Shown here piece by piece: positions 44,689-54,656 of a stretch of DNA of 64,000 nt. Below the pieces are notes generated by a model that did not search any database, was not told the origin of the DNA, and worked only from the letters and a program-made list of their open reading frames with translations. Source of the stretch: Toxonevra muliebris (Eukaryota > Arthropoda > Insecta > Diptera > Pallopteridae); NCBI GenBank assembly GCA_963691655.1, contig OY829327.1, positions 81,914,019-81,978,018 of the forward strand, given 5' to 3'. The translations under genes and the position numbers were made by a program. Each line of letters opens with the position of its first letter. Position 1 is the first letter of the stretch.

Positions 44689-46407
44689 CAGTGTGGCCAA
44701 CTCAACGCTTTTTCCGCTAAATTTAGTGCTTTTTGAAAATTAAAACGCGGAAAAAAGTGATTTAGTGGTCAGCGGGGTTTTTAACGGTTTTTTTTTCAAT
44801 TTAAAAGACACTAAATGCTCTGCTAAATAATCCATATCCTGAATAATCCTAACAACATTTTTTGTCGAAACAATGAGCAATGAACTTATTTAAAACCAAA
44901 GTTTATAACCGTAAGTCACTCAATTCAAAAAATCTGAAAATAATGAAGAGAATATAGATTTTGATTGTATAATTTAGAAATATTGTGAATTAAAAACTTT
45001 AAAAATACATGTTGCTCATTTACTAAAAGACTGTCATAACTCAAAAAACGCGATTTTGCAGAAAACGCGTTTAAAGTTTTCAATTGACTCCCACTTTGCA
45101 GAAAAAAGAAGAAATCTTATAATTCTCACGCGCAGAATATACAAGATATTAATATGAAATTTTTACACAATATGAAGCGTAATTCTGCATCATTAACTCA
45201 AAAATCGTGTTTTTTGACTTATGAAAATGTATAATTCGGAAATGAATTTTATTTTTTGAACTATTGATTTTTGAAATAAAAACACGGTAGAGAGAACTCG
45301 GTTGTAACTTTATAAGATTTATTACAATAGAAATTTTGAAAAATGGAAATTATACAATGTGGAAAGAGCAAGAGAATCGTAAATAAAGAAAAGAAAGGAA
45401 TAGAACTCGAAGGATAGAATTCAGTAGGAAGAGAGAAACGAGAAGAATGGAAATAGATAAAAGATAGTGTTGGAAAGGGTACCAAACTACAGAAGAAATA
45501 GAAAAGAGATAGAATAGATGGCTTAGACACAGTCTTTTAGTAAATGAGAACAGAATTTCGATAATTCGTAATCGCAAGGGACCAGCAGTTTTTTACGAAT
45601 TACAGAGGTTTTCGATTCAACGAGATTTCGATTTAACCCTTTCACCCCCGAGTTTTTCCTCAAAATCTTTGTTGAGTTTATTCAATATTTTATTTGCATA
45701 AATAAATAAATAAATTAAATAAATTTAAAAAAATGATATGTCCAGGACTCTTAATCCTTACAGTTATCCTTAAGTATTCCAATGGGGCATAATGTCTGTT
45801 ATAACCTTTGTAACCAGGCATTATAGTAACGCCAATTTATGGCGATGACAGCATCCGTATTTTAAAGAAAACTCAATTAAAATGGAAACCGTATCTCCCA
45901 TTTTACTTAACTTTTCGAACATTATTGGGATATATGTTAACGAGGTTAAACTAAGAAAAATACAAATTAACAGTTTTATAGTTTAAGGCTCTTCTCGCGC
46001 ATCTTGTTAAACACAAAAATTTCCTTAAAAAATTATTGATTTTTTTCGAATCATAGTTCCATAGAATTTTATTTTGCAGTACGAATTATAAGAGGTTGTC
46101 AACAACCAATTTTGATTTATAAGAGGTTAAACAGACCTTGTATTGAAAAAAAAATACGAACTAGCGAGGGGACCAAAATGTGTAAAATTTTTGCGAATTA
46201 AAGCTATTTTTTCCAGGGACCAGCAGTTTGTTACGAATTATTAAGGTTTTTGAATTAACGGGGTACGAATTACCGCGATTCTACTGTATTTAAAAAATAT
46301 GTATTTAACACTTTTATAAGGAAAAAATTTAGCGTTTTTTTTAAAGAAAATACGCGTTTTTTTTCTTCATTTTAGCGGATTTTGAAAAACAAAAGTTGGC
46401 CACACTG
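44689..46407. mobile_element. hAT element, non-autonomous, CAGTGTGGCCAACT family
   Basis: Left end CAGTGTGGCCAACTCAACGC and right end (inward) CAGTGTGGCCAACTTTTGTT are flanked by a perfect 8-bp TSD, TAAATAAA (44681-44688, 46408-46415). 'Cgcgttttttt', 'ttttagcgg' and 'aaaacgcgg' motifs lie near both ends in inverted form. There is no transposase. A pogo-like element (45552-46287) is nested within. Confidence 0.8.
45552..46287. mobile_element. pogo/Tigger-like non-autonomous element
   Basis: The right end, read inward, begins CAGTAGAATCGCGGTAATTC after TA; the left end begins CAGAATTTCGATAATTCGTA. Both continue to the shared phrase GGGACCAGCAGTTTKTTACG in inverted orientation. CAGTxGAAxCxCGxTAATTCG is the style of terminus seen in pogo/Tigger elements. 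No transposase remains. The segment 46075-46200 recurs, diverged, at about 55437-55560 and 60790-60910. Confidence 0.55.
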
Positions 46408-46415
46408 TAAATAAA

Positions 46416-47403
46416 TGTCAAAAAAATAAACACTGCACTTATATATTTGTACTTATGTATGTGTGTATGCCCGCTAGTTGTTGTTGTTTATAATATTTAT
46501 GCTATTATTTTTGTTGTTGTTGCTTTCAGTTTTTTCTTTCTTTTTTATTGTTGTTATGTTTATATATGTATTATAATTATTGTCGTTATGAATTTAATCA
46601 GCGCACGCATACAGACACATAAAAATATGAGGGGTTTTTTTTCGCAAACATAAAAAAGATGAAGATAATAATATCCTTTTTTTATATTTATTTATTAAAA
46701 TATATTTTGTTGACATGACAATATGCGCATAAAATCAAAAGGAAAATTATTGTTGCGCAAAAATAAAAAAAAAATAAAAAACAGGTTTACATTTTTATAT
46801 CATTACATTTGTAATTTGATAAGAAAAAGTCAAAGTCACGAGTACGTATGAATATACGTTAAGATTTATGAGTATGAACGTTTCTGTTTATAAAGTAAAG
46901 TCAAACGTGCGCGAATGTTTTCATTATCATTGCTTTTGATATGTTCTTAGCTTTTTTTGGTTTGCTTTATGCATTCGAGCATGTATGAAAATGTCTTGAA
47001 AATATTCACGCTTGGATTTTACATTTATATATACGCAAAAAATCATCTTAGTATACCTAAGTATATACCTAGTTGCATAAAAGTTCATCCATAGAGTAGG
47101 TTAAACAAAACAATAACTTACTAAAGCATTTGCGTTTTTACTCCCTTTGGAAATTGTGTATCTTTGCGGATTAAGTAATTATTTTAGTCTTCAAAAAAGC
47201 TTAATGAGCAAAATGAAAAATATTTCAACTTAAGATTGTTCGAAATAAAACAATTCAAAATTCAAAACAATTTTACTGTTACTATTAGTTGGGTTGTTGT
47301 TAAAGACGTTGTTGTCTATTTGGTTGAATGATTAGATTATTGTTATTGTTTTTCCATTTATCAAAAGAGTACATTTTCATCTCGTTCTTTGCCATAACTT
47401 CTC
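46416..47403. other. No gene recognised
   Basis: AT-rich DNA with GTT runs near 46485 and 46515 and poly-A or poly-T tracts. No supported coding region. Confidence 0.4.
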
Positions 47404-47536
47404 AATGGTCATAACTAAATTGGATCGGCGGCGTCGTTTATCTGTCAAAATTCTCTCATGCACATACAAAAATAGACAATTTTGACAAATAAACGACGGC
47501 AGGCGACGCTCCGTTTATAGACTCTTATGGACCATA
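47404..47536. repeat. MITE-like hairpin
   Basis: ATGGTCATAA at the left pairs with TTATGGACCAT at the right. The inner arms GTCGTTTATCTGTCAAAATT and AATTTTGACAAATAAACGAC also pair. Total length is about 133 bp. Confidence 0.5.
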
Positions 47537-47737
47537 AAAGCAGAAATAATTTATTATTTCTATGAGGAGTGTTCAAATTTTATTAACTAGTTATGTATTA
47601 ATTACACTGTACAACGGCCAAAAAAGCTCAAGAGTTTTGAAAGTTGATCTTTTATAATTCGAGTACGCTGAACATAATAGCGTTTTTACTTTTTCTATAT
47701 CACGCCTAATTTAAAAAAATCATATATGTATAGAAAC

Positions 47738-49376
47738 TGGTGACAGATGTCCAGGGTACTATGAGGTTATGGAGGGAACACTTCTCGCAGCTGCTCAATG
47801 GTGATGACGACAACAATCCCACCAATCGGGAAGCTGTTCCGGAAACCCCAATCACTGACGGCGTTGAAGTACCGCCTACCGACTATGACGAGGTCTTAAC
47901 AGCCATCGCTCGTCTGAAAAACAATAAGACTGCGGGTGCAGATGGGCAGCCTGCTAAGTTGTTTAAGACTGCAGGCGAAGAGCTCACAAACCGCATGCAC
48001 GAGCTTTTATGCAGAATATGGTCGGATGAAAGCATGCCCAGTGATTGGAACCTCAGCGTACTCTGCCCAATCCACAAGAAAGGTGATTCCAAGATCCGCG
48101 CCAACTACCGTGGGATAAGACTTCTTAACATCGCATACAAGGTTCTATCGAGCGTACTATGTGAAAGACTGAAGCCCATCGTCAACAAACTGATTGGACC
48201 TTATCAGTGCGGCTTCAGGCCTGGTAAATCCACAATCGACCAGATATTCACACTACGCGAAATCCTGGAAAAGACCCGAGAAAAACAAATCGACACACAC
48301 CATCTATTCGTCAATTATAAAGCCGCTTTCGACAGCACGATTAGAGATCACCTATACGTCGCAATGTCTGGTTTTGGTATCCCTGCAAAGCTCATACGTC
48401 TTTGCAAAATGACACTGACAGACACCACCAGCGCAGTGAAAATTGGGACTAACCTCTCCGCGCCATTTGATACCAAAAGAGATTTCAGACAAGGTGATTC
48501 TCTATCTTGCGACTTCTTTAACCTAATGCTGGAAAAAATAATTCGAACTGCGAATATCGACATCTCTGGCACTAACTTTTACAAGAGTGTCATGCTGCTG
48601 GCATACGCTAATGATATTGACATCATTGGCATCAACGCGCAAGCAGTCATCGCAGCATTCTCCAACTTGGAGAGAGAGTCTCGTCGAGTGGGTCTACTGG
48701 TGAACGAGGACAAAACGAAATACCTTGTGTCAACCAACAAAGAGTCACGGCGTCTTGGACAAAATGTCACTGTTGACAATTACAAATTCGAAGTCCAATC
48801 CAGCATCAGCACCAACAATAATTTCAGCCTTGAGATCAAGCGAAGAATAACTCTTGCCAACAGGTGTTACTACGGTCTCAGTAGGCAATTGAGAAGTAGA
48901 GCCCTCTCTCGACGTACGAAAATAACGTTCTTCAAGCCATTCATCCTTACCGTCCTAATGTATGGCGCTGAGACGTGGACATTGACCACCAACGATGAGA
49001 GGCTGTTGGGAGCGTTCAAGAGAAAGATACTTCGCAAGATCTATGGTGCTGTGTGCGTGGACGACGTGTATCGTATAAGATGGAACCATGAGCTGTACGC
49101 CGACATTGACGTAGTCAAGCGCATAAAACTCCAGCGGCTTTGCTGGCTGGGTCATGTTAAGCGAATGGATGAAAATGCTGCGGCACTTATTCGAGCCACG
49201 GAGGTGAAACGCGCAGAAGAGGTAGACCTAATCTCCGTTGGAAAGACCAGGTACAGGGGGACCTGTCTGCACTTGGCCTTACTAACTGGCGTCGGCGCGC
49301 GCATTGTAGAAGCGACTGGCGAGGCTTTACAGAGGCGGCCAAGACCGATCATCGGTTGTAGAGCCAACTAAGTAAG
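47738..49376 (+). mobile_element. RTE-like non-LTR retrotransposon, 5'-truncated, with 7-bp TSD
   Basis: The insert carries an RT-only frame, ends in a short CTAAGTAAG tail and is flanked by TAGAAAC on both sides (47731-47737 and 49377-49383). The endonuclease and 5' UTR are missing, as expected from aborted reverse transcription. It interrupts the palindromic repeat cluster, so it is younger than that. The clade is tentative: the RT wording and short tandem tail fit RTE-like or related elements. Confidence 0.75.
47740..49371 (+). CDS. LINE reverse transcriptase, open frame with mutated active site
   Basis: An uninterrupted frame of 543 codons; the first ATG is at 47761, since the true 5' end is cut off. 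RT motifs in order: LKNNKTAGADGQPAKLFK, CPIHKKGD, YRGIRLLN, YQCGFRPGKSTIDQIF, FVNYKAAFDS (motif A), FRQGDSLSCDFFNLML (motif B) and LLAYANDIDIIG (motif C), then a thumb and C-terminal MYGAETWTL and RLCWLGHVKRMD segments. The motif A Asp (FxD) is Asn, and the first Asp of YADD is Asn; both changes fit a G-to-A transition. The stretch 49218-49305 looks shifted in frame relative to the family (WKDQ-type wording appears in another frame), then returns. The protein should be catalytically dead. Confidence 0.75.
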   Translation: MTDVQGTMRLWREHFSQLLNGDDDNNPTNREAVPETPITDGVEVPPTDYDEVLTAIARLKNNKTAGADGQPAKLFKTAGEELTNRMHELLCRIWSDESMPSDWNLSVLCPIHKKGDSKIRANYRGIRLLNIAYKVLSSVLCERLKPIVNKLIGPYQCGFRPGKSTIDQIFTLREILEKTREKQIDTHHLFVNYKAAFDSTIRDHLYVAMSGFGIPAKLIRLCKMTLTDTTSAVKIGTNLSAPFDTKRDFRQGDSLSCDFFNLMLEKIIRTANIDISGTNFYKSVMLLAYANDIDIIGINAQAVIAAFSNLERESRRVGLLVNEDKTKYLVSTNKESRRLGQNVTVDNYKFEVQSSISTNNNFSLEIKRRITLANRCYYGLSRQLRSRALSRRTKITFFKPFILTVLMYGAETWTLTTNDERLLGAFKRKILRKIYGAVCVDDVYRIRWNHELYADIDVVKRIKLQRLCWLGHVKRMDENAAALIRATEVKRAEEVDLISVGKTRYRGTCLHLALLTGVGARIVEATGEALQRRPRPIIGCRAN

Positions 49377-49769
49377 TAGAAACGCTGCACAATGGAATTG
49401 ACCAAAAAGAAAAGCTCGACAGTTTTGAAAGTGGAATTCGAGTGTGCTGAACATGATAACTTTTCTAGTTTTTCTCTATATCGTCAAATTTTTTTATAAT
49501 TTTTTTTATAAAAAATTGTTTCTAGATTTTTAAACAAAATAAAAATCTACCAAACAATATTTTTTATGTACGACTTTTTTTTAAACCTATTAAAAAATAG
49601 TTAGACAATACAGAGAAAAACTGAGAGCTCGAATTATATGAGATCCACTTTCAAAACTCTTGAGCTTTTCTTTTTGATCAATTCCATTGTGCAGTTTTTC
49701 TATACATATATGATTTTTTAAACCGTTATAAAAAAGAAATTAGACGAGATAGAGAAAAAATAAAAACGC

Positions 49770-50055
49770 GTCTATAGCACAGTCAGGATAAACTTCAGCT
49801 TCAGTTGCGTTTTTCTTTAAATGGAAGAAGCAAATTAAAACTTCCCGCAGATGTTGTTTTGTTTGCACGAAATTCGACATTTTCAGCTATAGTAAAACAC
49901 TTTTGTAAAATTATGAAAATTATTTGACAGATCAATTCTTATAGTATTTTTGGCGCTCTTCGAGATAGAATAGCTGTCAATGTCAAAAAAAAAAGGGCGC
50001 GTATGATAGACATGAAGTTAGTCACAATTACGAGTTTATACATTCATACTCCCAA
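49770..50055 (-). mobile_element. mariner element, copy 3, 5' end only
   Basis: The minus strand matches the first ~285 bp of the mariner at 52557: TIR, 5' leader with 'cgaagagcgccaaaaatact', the ATG region (M-S-N-F-V), and a stop in homology at 'gactgtgctatagac'. The outer end CTCCCAA is followed by TA. The rest of the element is missing; the break abuts the palindromic repeat cluster. Confidence 0.8.
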
Positions 50056-52433
50056 TAAAATGTGCAGAATACTTATTTCGAGTAATTTTGGGATGCGAAA
50101 TTTTGGAAAGCGAACGGTGACGGTGAATGATAACCAACAACTTATATACTCTTCCATTTTTTTTTAAAACCTGCTTTTTGTTTTCCAAAATAACGGGTTT
50201 CTAGTTTAAAGATGGTTGTGATTGTTTATTTTTAACAATTGATTGTAATTGAAAGCGAAAAAGATTATGTGCTTTAGTTTTGTTGCGGCAGGTTTAGGCA
50301 TTTTGCGCAATGTTAGTAAAAAAAAAGAAAAACGTTACTCAGTTTTGAATGTAATTTTGTTTGAACAAGTACAAAAAAATATACTAAATTTATAAAACAA
50401 AAAAAAAATATGTGCACACTTGCATATTTTTAAATTTTATTGAACTAAATGTTGACAGGGAAGAGTTCGTGCTTTAGTTTTGTCCGGCACTGTATGTGTA
50501 TTGTTGCAAAAACGAAGAAAAAAAGTTATAGTGGTAAAAAAAAAAAAATAAAACCAGAAGGTGCGGTAAGAAAATAACTTGGATTTTCTGCACTTTACAT
50601 TTATAAAACAAAAATTTGTTTTTTTTTTTTTTGCTTTAATTATGTAGTAGAGCACAAATTTGTTTTAGAAACTAATTTATTTTTTTCCAGAAAAGTATTT
50701 ATTTTGGTTTTCAAATTAAAAAACCAACTTTATATTCATGAAGATTCGTTTCAAACAAAATTTTATTAAGTCCGGAATTTTTTTGGGCTAATTTACATTT
50801 AGCATCGGGACTAATGCCCTTTTATAATTATAATAAACATAATTTGATCCCCCTCTCAAAAACTTACTTGTATAAGTATTACAAATGTGTGAATCTTGTT
50901 CAATTAAGCTTAAAATAAGAAAAATTCGGATAACTTGAAATATTTGCGAAATCTCGCGTTAACCGTACATTTTTGTAGTTGTTTTAGAAAAAAAAAATGC
51001 ATATAATTCAATTTATTTAAAATATGGAATCATATTTTCTGTAATAAATATTAAAAATACTAAATATTTATTAATTTATAAATTGAACCTCAATAATACC
51101 TGAATTATTTCATATTTTTAAGTTCTGAAATTTTTGGAAATCAGAATTGTGATTTTCAAGTTACTTGAAAATTTCTAATAATTTTTCTGCCCACTTTATT
51201 GCACACGCGTGTTTTTAAAATTTTCAAAAACTACAAACATATACGAGTCCATCAAATTAATTTCAAATTACTTTTCAACCGCAAATACACAGAACACTAA
51301 CCTATGAATTCTTAAAAAAAAAAAAACCAAAACACACACACAACATTAAATCGTAATTCGGTGCACAAATTAATTGCAAATAACCGCAAAAATTTCACAT
51401 TTAAATAAATTTTATTGGTTTCGCTTTAATGCCACAAAATCATTATTTATTTGCATTGTTTATTATTGTATTTATTTATAAGTATAGAAATGCTTGCATA
51501 CATTTGTGCATTCAATAAACACACAAACTGACAAACAAAAAAAAAATTGTTACCACAAATGCATAAACTGAATTTATTAATTTGTTTGTTTTTTTTTGTT
51601 TTTTTTTTTTTTTTTCAAATTTACTTCTTTACTTTCAAACACACGCGACGCGCCATTCACAAAACTGTGAATTTTTCAAAGAATGCACACGACTTTTATA
51701 GGAAAATGTAAAGAAGCTTTGTTAATTTTCTCTCTCGTTGTCACTCAGTGTTCGCGCATGTGCGGATAAAATTTTTACCGGCATTTCTAGTGTTTTGTTT
51801 ACATTTTTGCATGAGCTTTCATTAGCATTGGATTGCACGTGCTTCATATGCTTTCATTTAAGTACAACAAAGAAAAAAAAAAAAAAAGAAAAAAAAAGTA
51901 ACACTTGTTAAACTTTTAGTGCACACACACTCCCACACACACACACACACACTAACATATTCAGGCTTATTCACACTTGCTCATGCATTTTTATGTACAT
52001 ATGTAGTATGTGTGTGTGTTGTTGTGCTGAATGTATATCCTTAGAACTTTAAATTGAATTGCGGTTTGCTTTTACTTATTCCAGCAAAATAACGTACATA
52101 CTGTGAAAAAGTAAAAAAAAAAAAGTTTTATTGCATTTTCTTTGGCCATAGAAAAACTCTTTTCATATTTATCCTCTTCCTTTCTTCTCTTTTTCCCTCC
52201 ATGCCTCACTTTTATGATACTTATAAAAATAAAGGTGTTAAAAGTTCGCACCAGCAACAACTTCAAACTTATGTTTTTATTTACATTTCATTTATAAAAG
52301 ACTCTGTTGTTTATACTAAGGGGTTTGTTGTTGTTTTTATTAATATTACAGTTTGTTGGTGGGTACCTAAAAAGTATGCAGGGATTTTTTTAATTGCTGT
52401 TTTTTGGGCTTTTTTCTGTATATCTAGTATATA
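50056..52433. other. No gene recognised; simple repeats
   Basis: AT-rich DNA with poly-A and poly-T tracts and a (CA)n run at 51921-51952. TTAGTTTTGTCCGGCACTG at 50473-50491 looks like a Tc1-type TIR and a weaker copy occurs at about 50266, but no partner end was found. Open frames here are short and low-complexity. Confidence 0.4.
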
Positions 52434-52556
52434 AGGAGTGAGATCGAAAAAATTCTTAACATATATAAAATTCAATAATTTTTAAACGGTTGATCTTAGA
52501 TTTTTGATTTTTTTTTTATTTAATTGATAATATTTTACAAATTATAGAAAAATATA

Positions 52557-53839
52557 ATGGGAGTATGAATGTATAAACTTGTGACTAACTTCATATCTAT
52601 CATACGCGCCATTTTTTTGACATTGACAGCTATTCTATCTCGAAGAGCGCCAAAAATACTAAGAATTGATCTGTCAAATAATTTTCATAATTTTACGAAA
52701 GTGTTTTACTATAGCTGAAAATGTCGAATTTCGTGCCAACAAAACAACATTTGCGAGAAGTTTTAGTTTGCTTCTTCCATTTAAAGAAAAACGCAACTGA
52801 AGCACATCGTTTACTCACTGAAGCTTATCCTGACTGTGCTATAGACGTTAGAATGTGTCAGGTGTGATATGCCCGTTTCAAAAGGGGTGATTTTGATGTT
52901 GAAGACATGGAACGTTCACGCGGCCCGAAAAAGTTCGAAGATGAAGAATTGAAGGCATTACTCAAAGAAGATTCATGTCAAACGCAACAAGAACTTGCAG
53001 AATCTTTAGGAGTTGATCAATCAACCATTTCTAAATTAAAAGCATTGGGAATGATTCAAAAGCAAGAAAATTGGATGCCGTACGAATTGAAGCCGAGAGA
53101 CGTCGAACGACGATTTTTCACATGTGAACTGCTGATTGAACGACAGAAAAGAAAGGGTTTTCTGCATCGTATGCAGGGATGACTGGTGATGAAAAGTCGA
53201 TACGTTACGATAACCCAAAGCGTAAAAAATCATGGGGACCGACCGGACATGCATCAACATCAACGGCAAAGCCGAACATCCATGGATCCAAGCTCATGCT
53301 GTGTATTTGGTGGGATATGAAAGGTGCAGTGTATTATGAGCTGTTGAAATCGAATGAAACGATCACTGGCGACCGCTACCGACTACAATTGATGCGTTTG
53401 AGCCTAGCCTAGCATTAAAGGATAAGAGGCCAGAATATGAGAATAGACACGACGAAGTTATTCTTCAGCACGACAATGCTCGGCCGCATGTTGCAAGGCA
53501 AGTAAAAACATACTTGGAAACGCTGAAATGGGAAGTGCTACCCAACCCGCCGTATTCTCCAGACATTGCTCCTTCTGATTACCACTTGTTCCGATCGATG
53601 ACGCATGGCCTGGCTGAACAGCACTTCCGTTCTTTCGAAGAACTCAAAAAATGGGTCGATTCGTGGATAGCCTCAAAAGATGAGGAGTTCTTTCGACGCG
53701 GAATCCGTATGCAACCAGAAAGATGGGAAAAGGTTGTGGCTAACGATGGACAATACTTAAAAGAATAAATTTATAATCAATTTTCACAATAAATGTCCAA
53801 ACTACGAAAAAATACGAGTTTATACATTCATACTCCCAA
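52557..53839 (+). mobile_element. mariner element, copy 2, full length
   Basis: Both TIRs are present: ATGGGAGTATGAATGTATAA on the left and, inward from the right, TTGGGAGTATGAATGTATAA. TA flanks both ends (52555-52556 and 53840-53841). The length is 1,283 bp, normal for mariner. It is inserted in the 3' UTR of the DD37E element copy B: the host sequence 'gaaaaata' and '..gttctaacc' is contiguous in copy A around 39668-39685. Confidence 0.95.
52721..53768 (+). pseudogene. mariner transposase pseudogene (DD34D)
   Basis: The start is ATG at 52721 (M-S-N-F-V-P-T-K-Q-H-L-R). A TGA interrupts the frame at 52866-52868 where Trp is expected (QVWYARF). The helix-turn-helix segment AESLGVDQSTISKLKALGM, missing in copy 1, is complete apart from one residue. 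An insertion near 53170 shifts frame before GDEKS (Trp changed to Ser beside the first catalytic Asp), and a small duplication near 53405 shifts it again. The HDNARPH and SPDIAPSDYHLF motifs keep the second and third catalytic Asp. The natural stop follows DGQYLKE. All three Asp are retained but the gene is broken in at least three places. Confidence 0.92.
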
Positions 53840-53853
53840 TAACTTTTATCGTT

Positions 53854-54418
53854 CTAACCACTATTTATGAACTCGTGGACCTTTTTTCGTAAGCCTTCCA
53901 TTAGAGATTTGATAGTTGTTTCAGACACCTTTGTGAAACAGTTTGATCATCTCCTTTTAAATCTTCGATATTTTGGGACACCTTTTTTGTGCTCTTTAAG
54001 TTTCTTTTCACAAGAGCCCAATATCTCTCCACTGGTCTTAGCTCGGGACAATTTGGTGGACTGGCATCTCTTGGTACAAAAACTATGTTATTACTTTGGT
54101 ACCACTCCAGAGCATCAGCAACATAAAAATTTTGACCCGGAAGCTGCGTAAAATCTGCCAGTACATGCGTTTCGTCGTCCATTATACAACATGAATATTT
54201 TTGTATGAAATTCGATTTTAATTTCCGAGCCCTACTTTTGGCGTCTAAATTTTTTGCAGCATTCCTGTTTGGAACTTTTTGGACTTTGTATGTTTTCAAA
54301 CCTGCATTGGCTTTAACTTTTCGCACCAAATAGTCAGAGCACTGGGCTAACCGGGCAGCTTTTCTACCAGATGTGTTGGAGATCTTTTCAATATGCTTTA
54401 TATTTTCTTGGCTTTCCC
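53854..54418 (-). pseudogene. DD37E-type transposase pseudogene, internally deleted
   Basis: Minus-strand frame 54329-53901 keeps a YLVRKVKANAG-type second helix-turn-helix, CIMDDETHVLADF (first Asp), then jumps from NFYVADA directly to ALEWYQSN, losing about 85 residues including the FWPD motif. PPNCPELRPVERYWALVKRN keeps the third Glu in the intact frame, confirming the frameshift seen in copy A. The C-terminal segment then drifts out of frame and the stop lies at 53854-53856. The N-terminus is cut off at 54418. Confidence 0.85.
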
Positions 54419-54656
54419 CATATCATGGAATCGCTTGTTGTTGTTATTATATTACTAAATCTAAATCTAATTGATTTAAAAAAAGAATTTCTTGTTGGCT
54501 CCACATAGGATTGAACCGCGAGTCAAACAGTTTTTTTTTAAATCATCGATTTTTTTTTTTTATTTTGTTGGCTCCACATGTAAGCCTAATATAATTACAA
54601 CAAGTGTATAGAACGGTAGTGGTAGTTTCTTTCATTATCTCTATTCAGTGAAGATA
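54419..54656. other. Short unassigned spacer with duplicated TTGGCTCCACAT motif
   Basis: The phrase TTGTTGGCTCCACAT occurs at about 54493 and 54567. On the minus strand GACTCGCGGTTCAATCCTAT resembles a tRNA B box, but no A box is found, so this is not called an RNA gene. Confidence 0.35.

Larger units (their letters stand above)
47606..49769. repeat. Palindromic repeat cluster, split by an RTE-like LINE
   Basis: A ~130-bp unit occurs three times outside the LINE: at about 47606-47737 and 49377-49520 in one orientation and at about 49590-49769 in the other. Shared landmarks are AAGCTCRASAGTTTTGAAAG, ATTCGAGT, GCACAATGGAATTGA and CATATATGTATAGAAA. Together they form a large imperfect hairpin. 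The right end runs straight into a mariner fragment at 49770. Confidence 0.6.
52434..54418 (-). mobile_element. DD37E element, copy B, truncated and split by mariner
   Basis: The left end AGGAGTGAGATCGAAAAAAT (after TA) matches the 3' TIR of copy A, and homology continues on the minus strand. It is interrupted at 52557-53839 by a full mariner and resumes at 53842. Homology to copy A ends abruptly near 54418 at 'ttggctttccc', so the 5' TIR and about 280 bp are lost. Confidence 0.85.

Noticed and set aside
45261..45577. Two overlapping minus-strand frames as a gene
   Set aside because: They translate a GAA/GAGA-rich region into Ser/Phe/Leu-rich strings and lie within a hAT MITE.
50473..50491. 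Tc1-type terminal repeat (CCGGCACTG end)
   Set aside because: No partner end or transposase was found; the similar phrase at about 50266 is in the same orientation. Left as unassigned.
54505..54540. tRNA gene or SINE from GGTTCAATCC on the minus strand
   Set aside because: No A box at the right distance; surrounding sequence is poly-A/T-rich.
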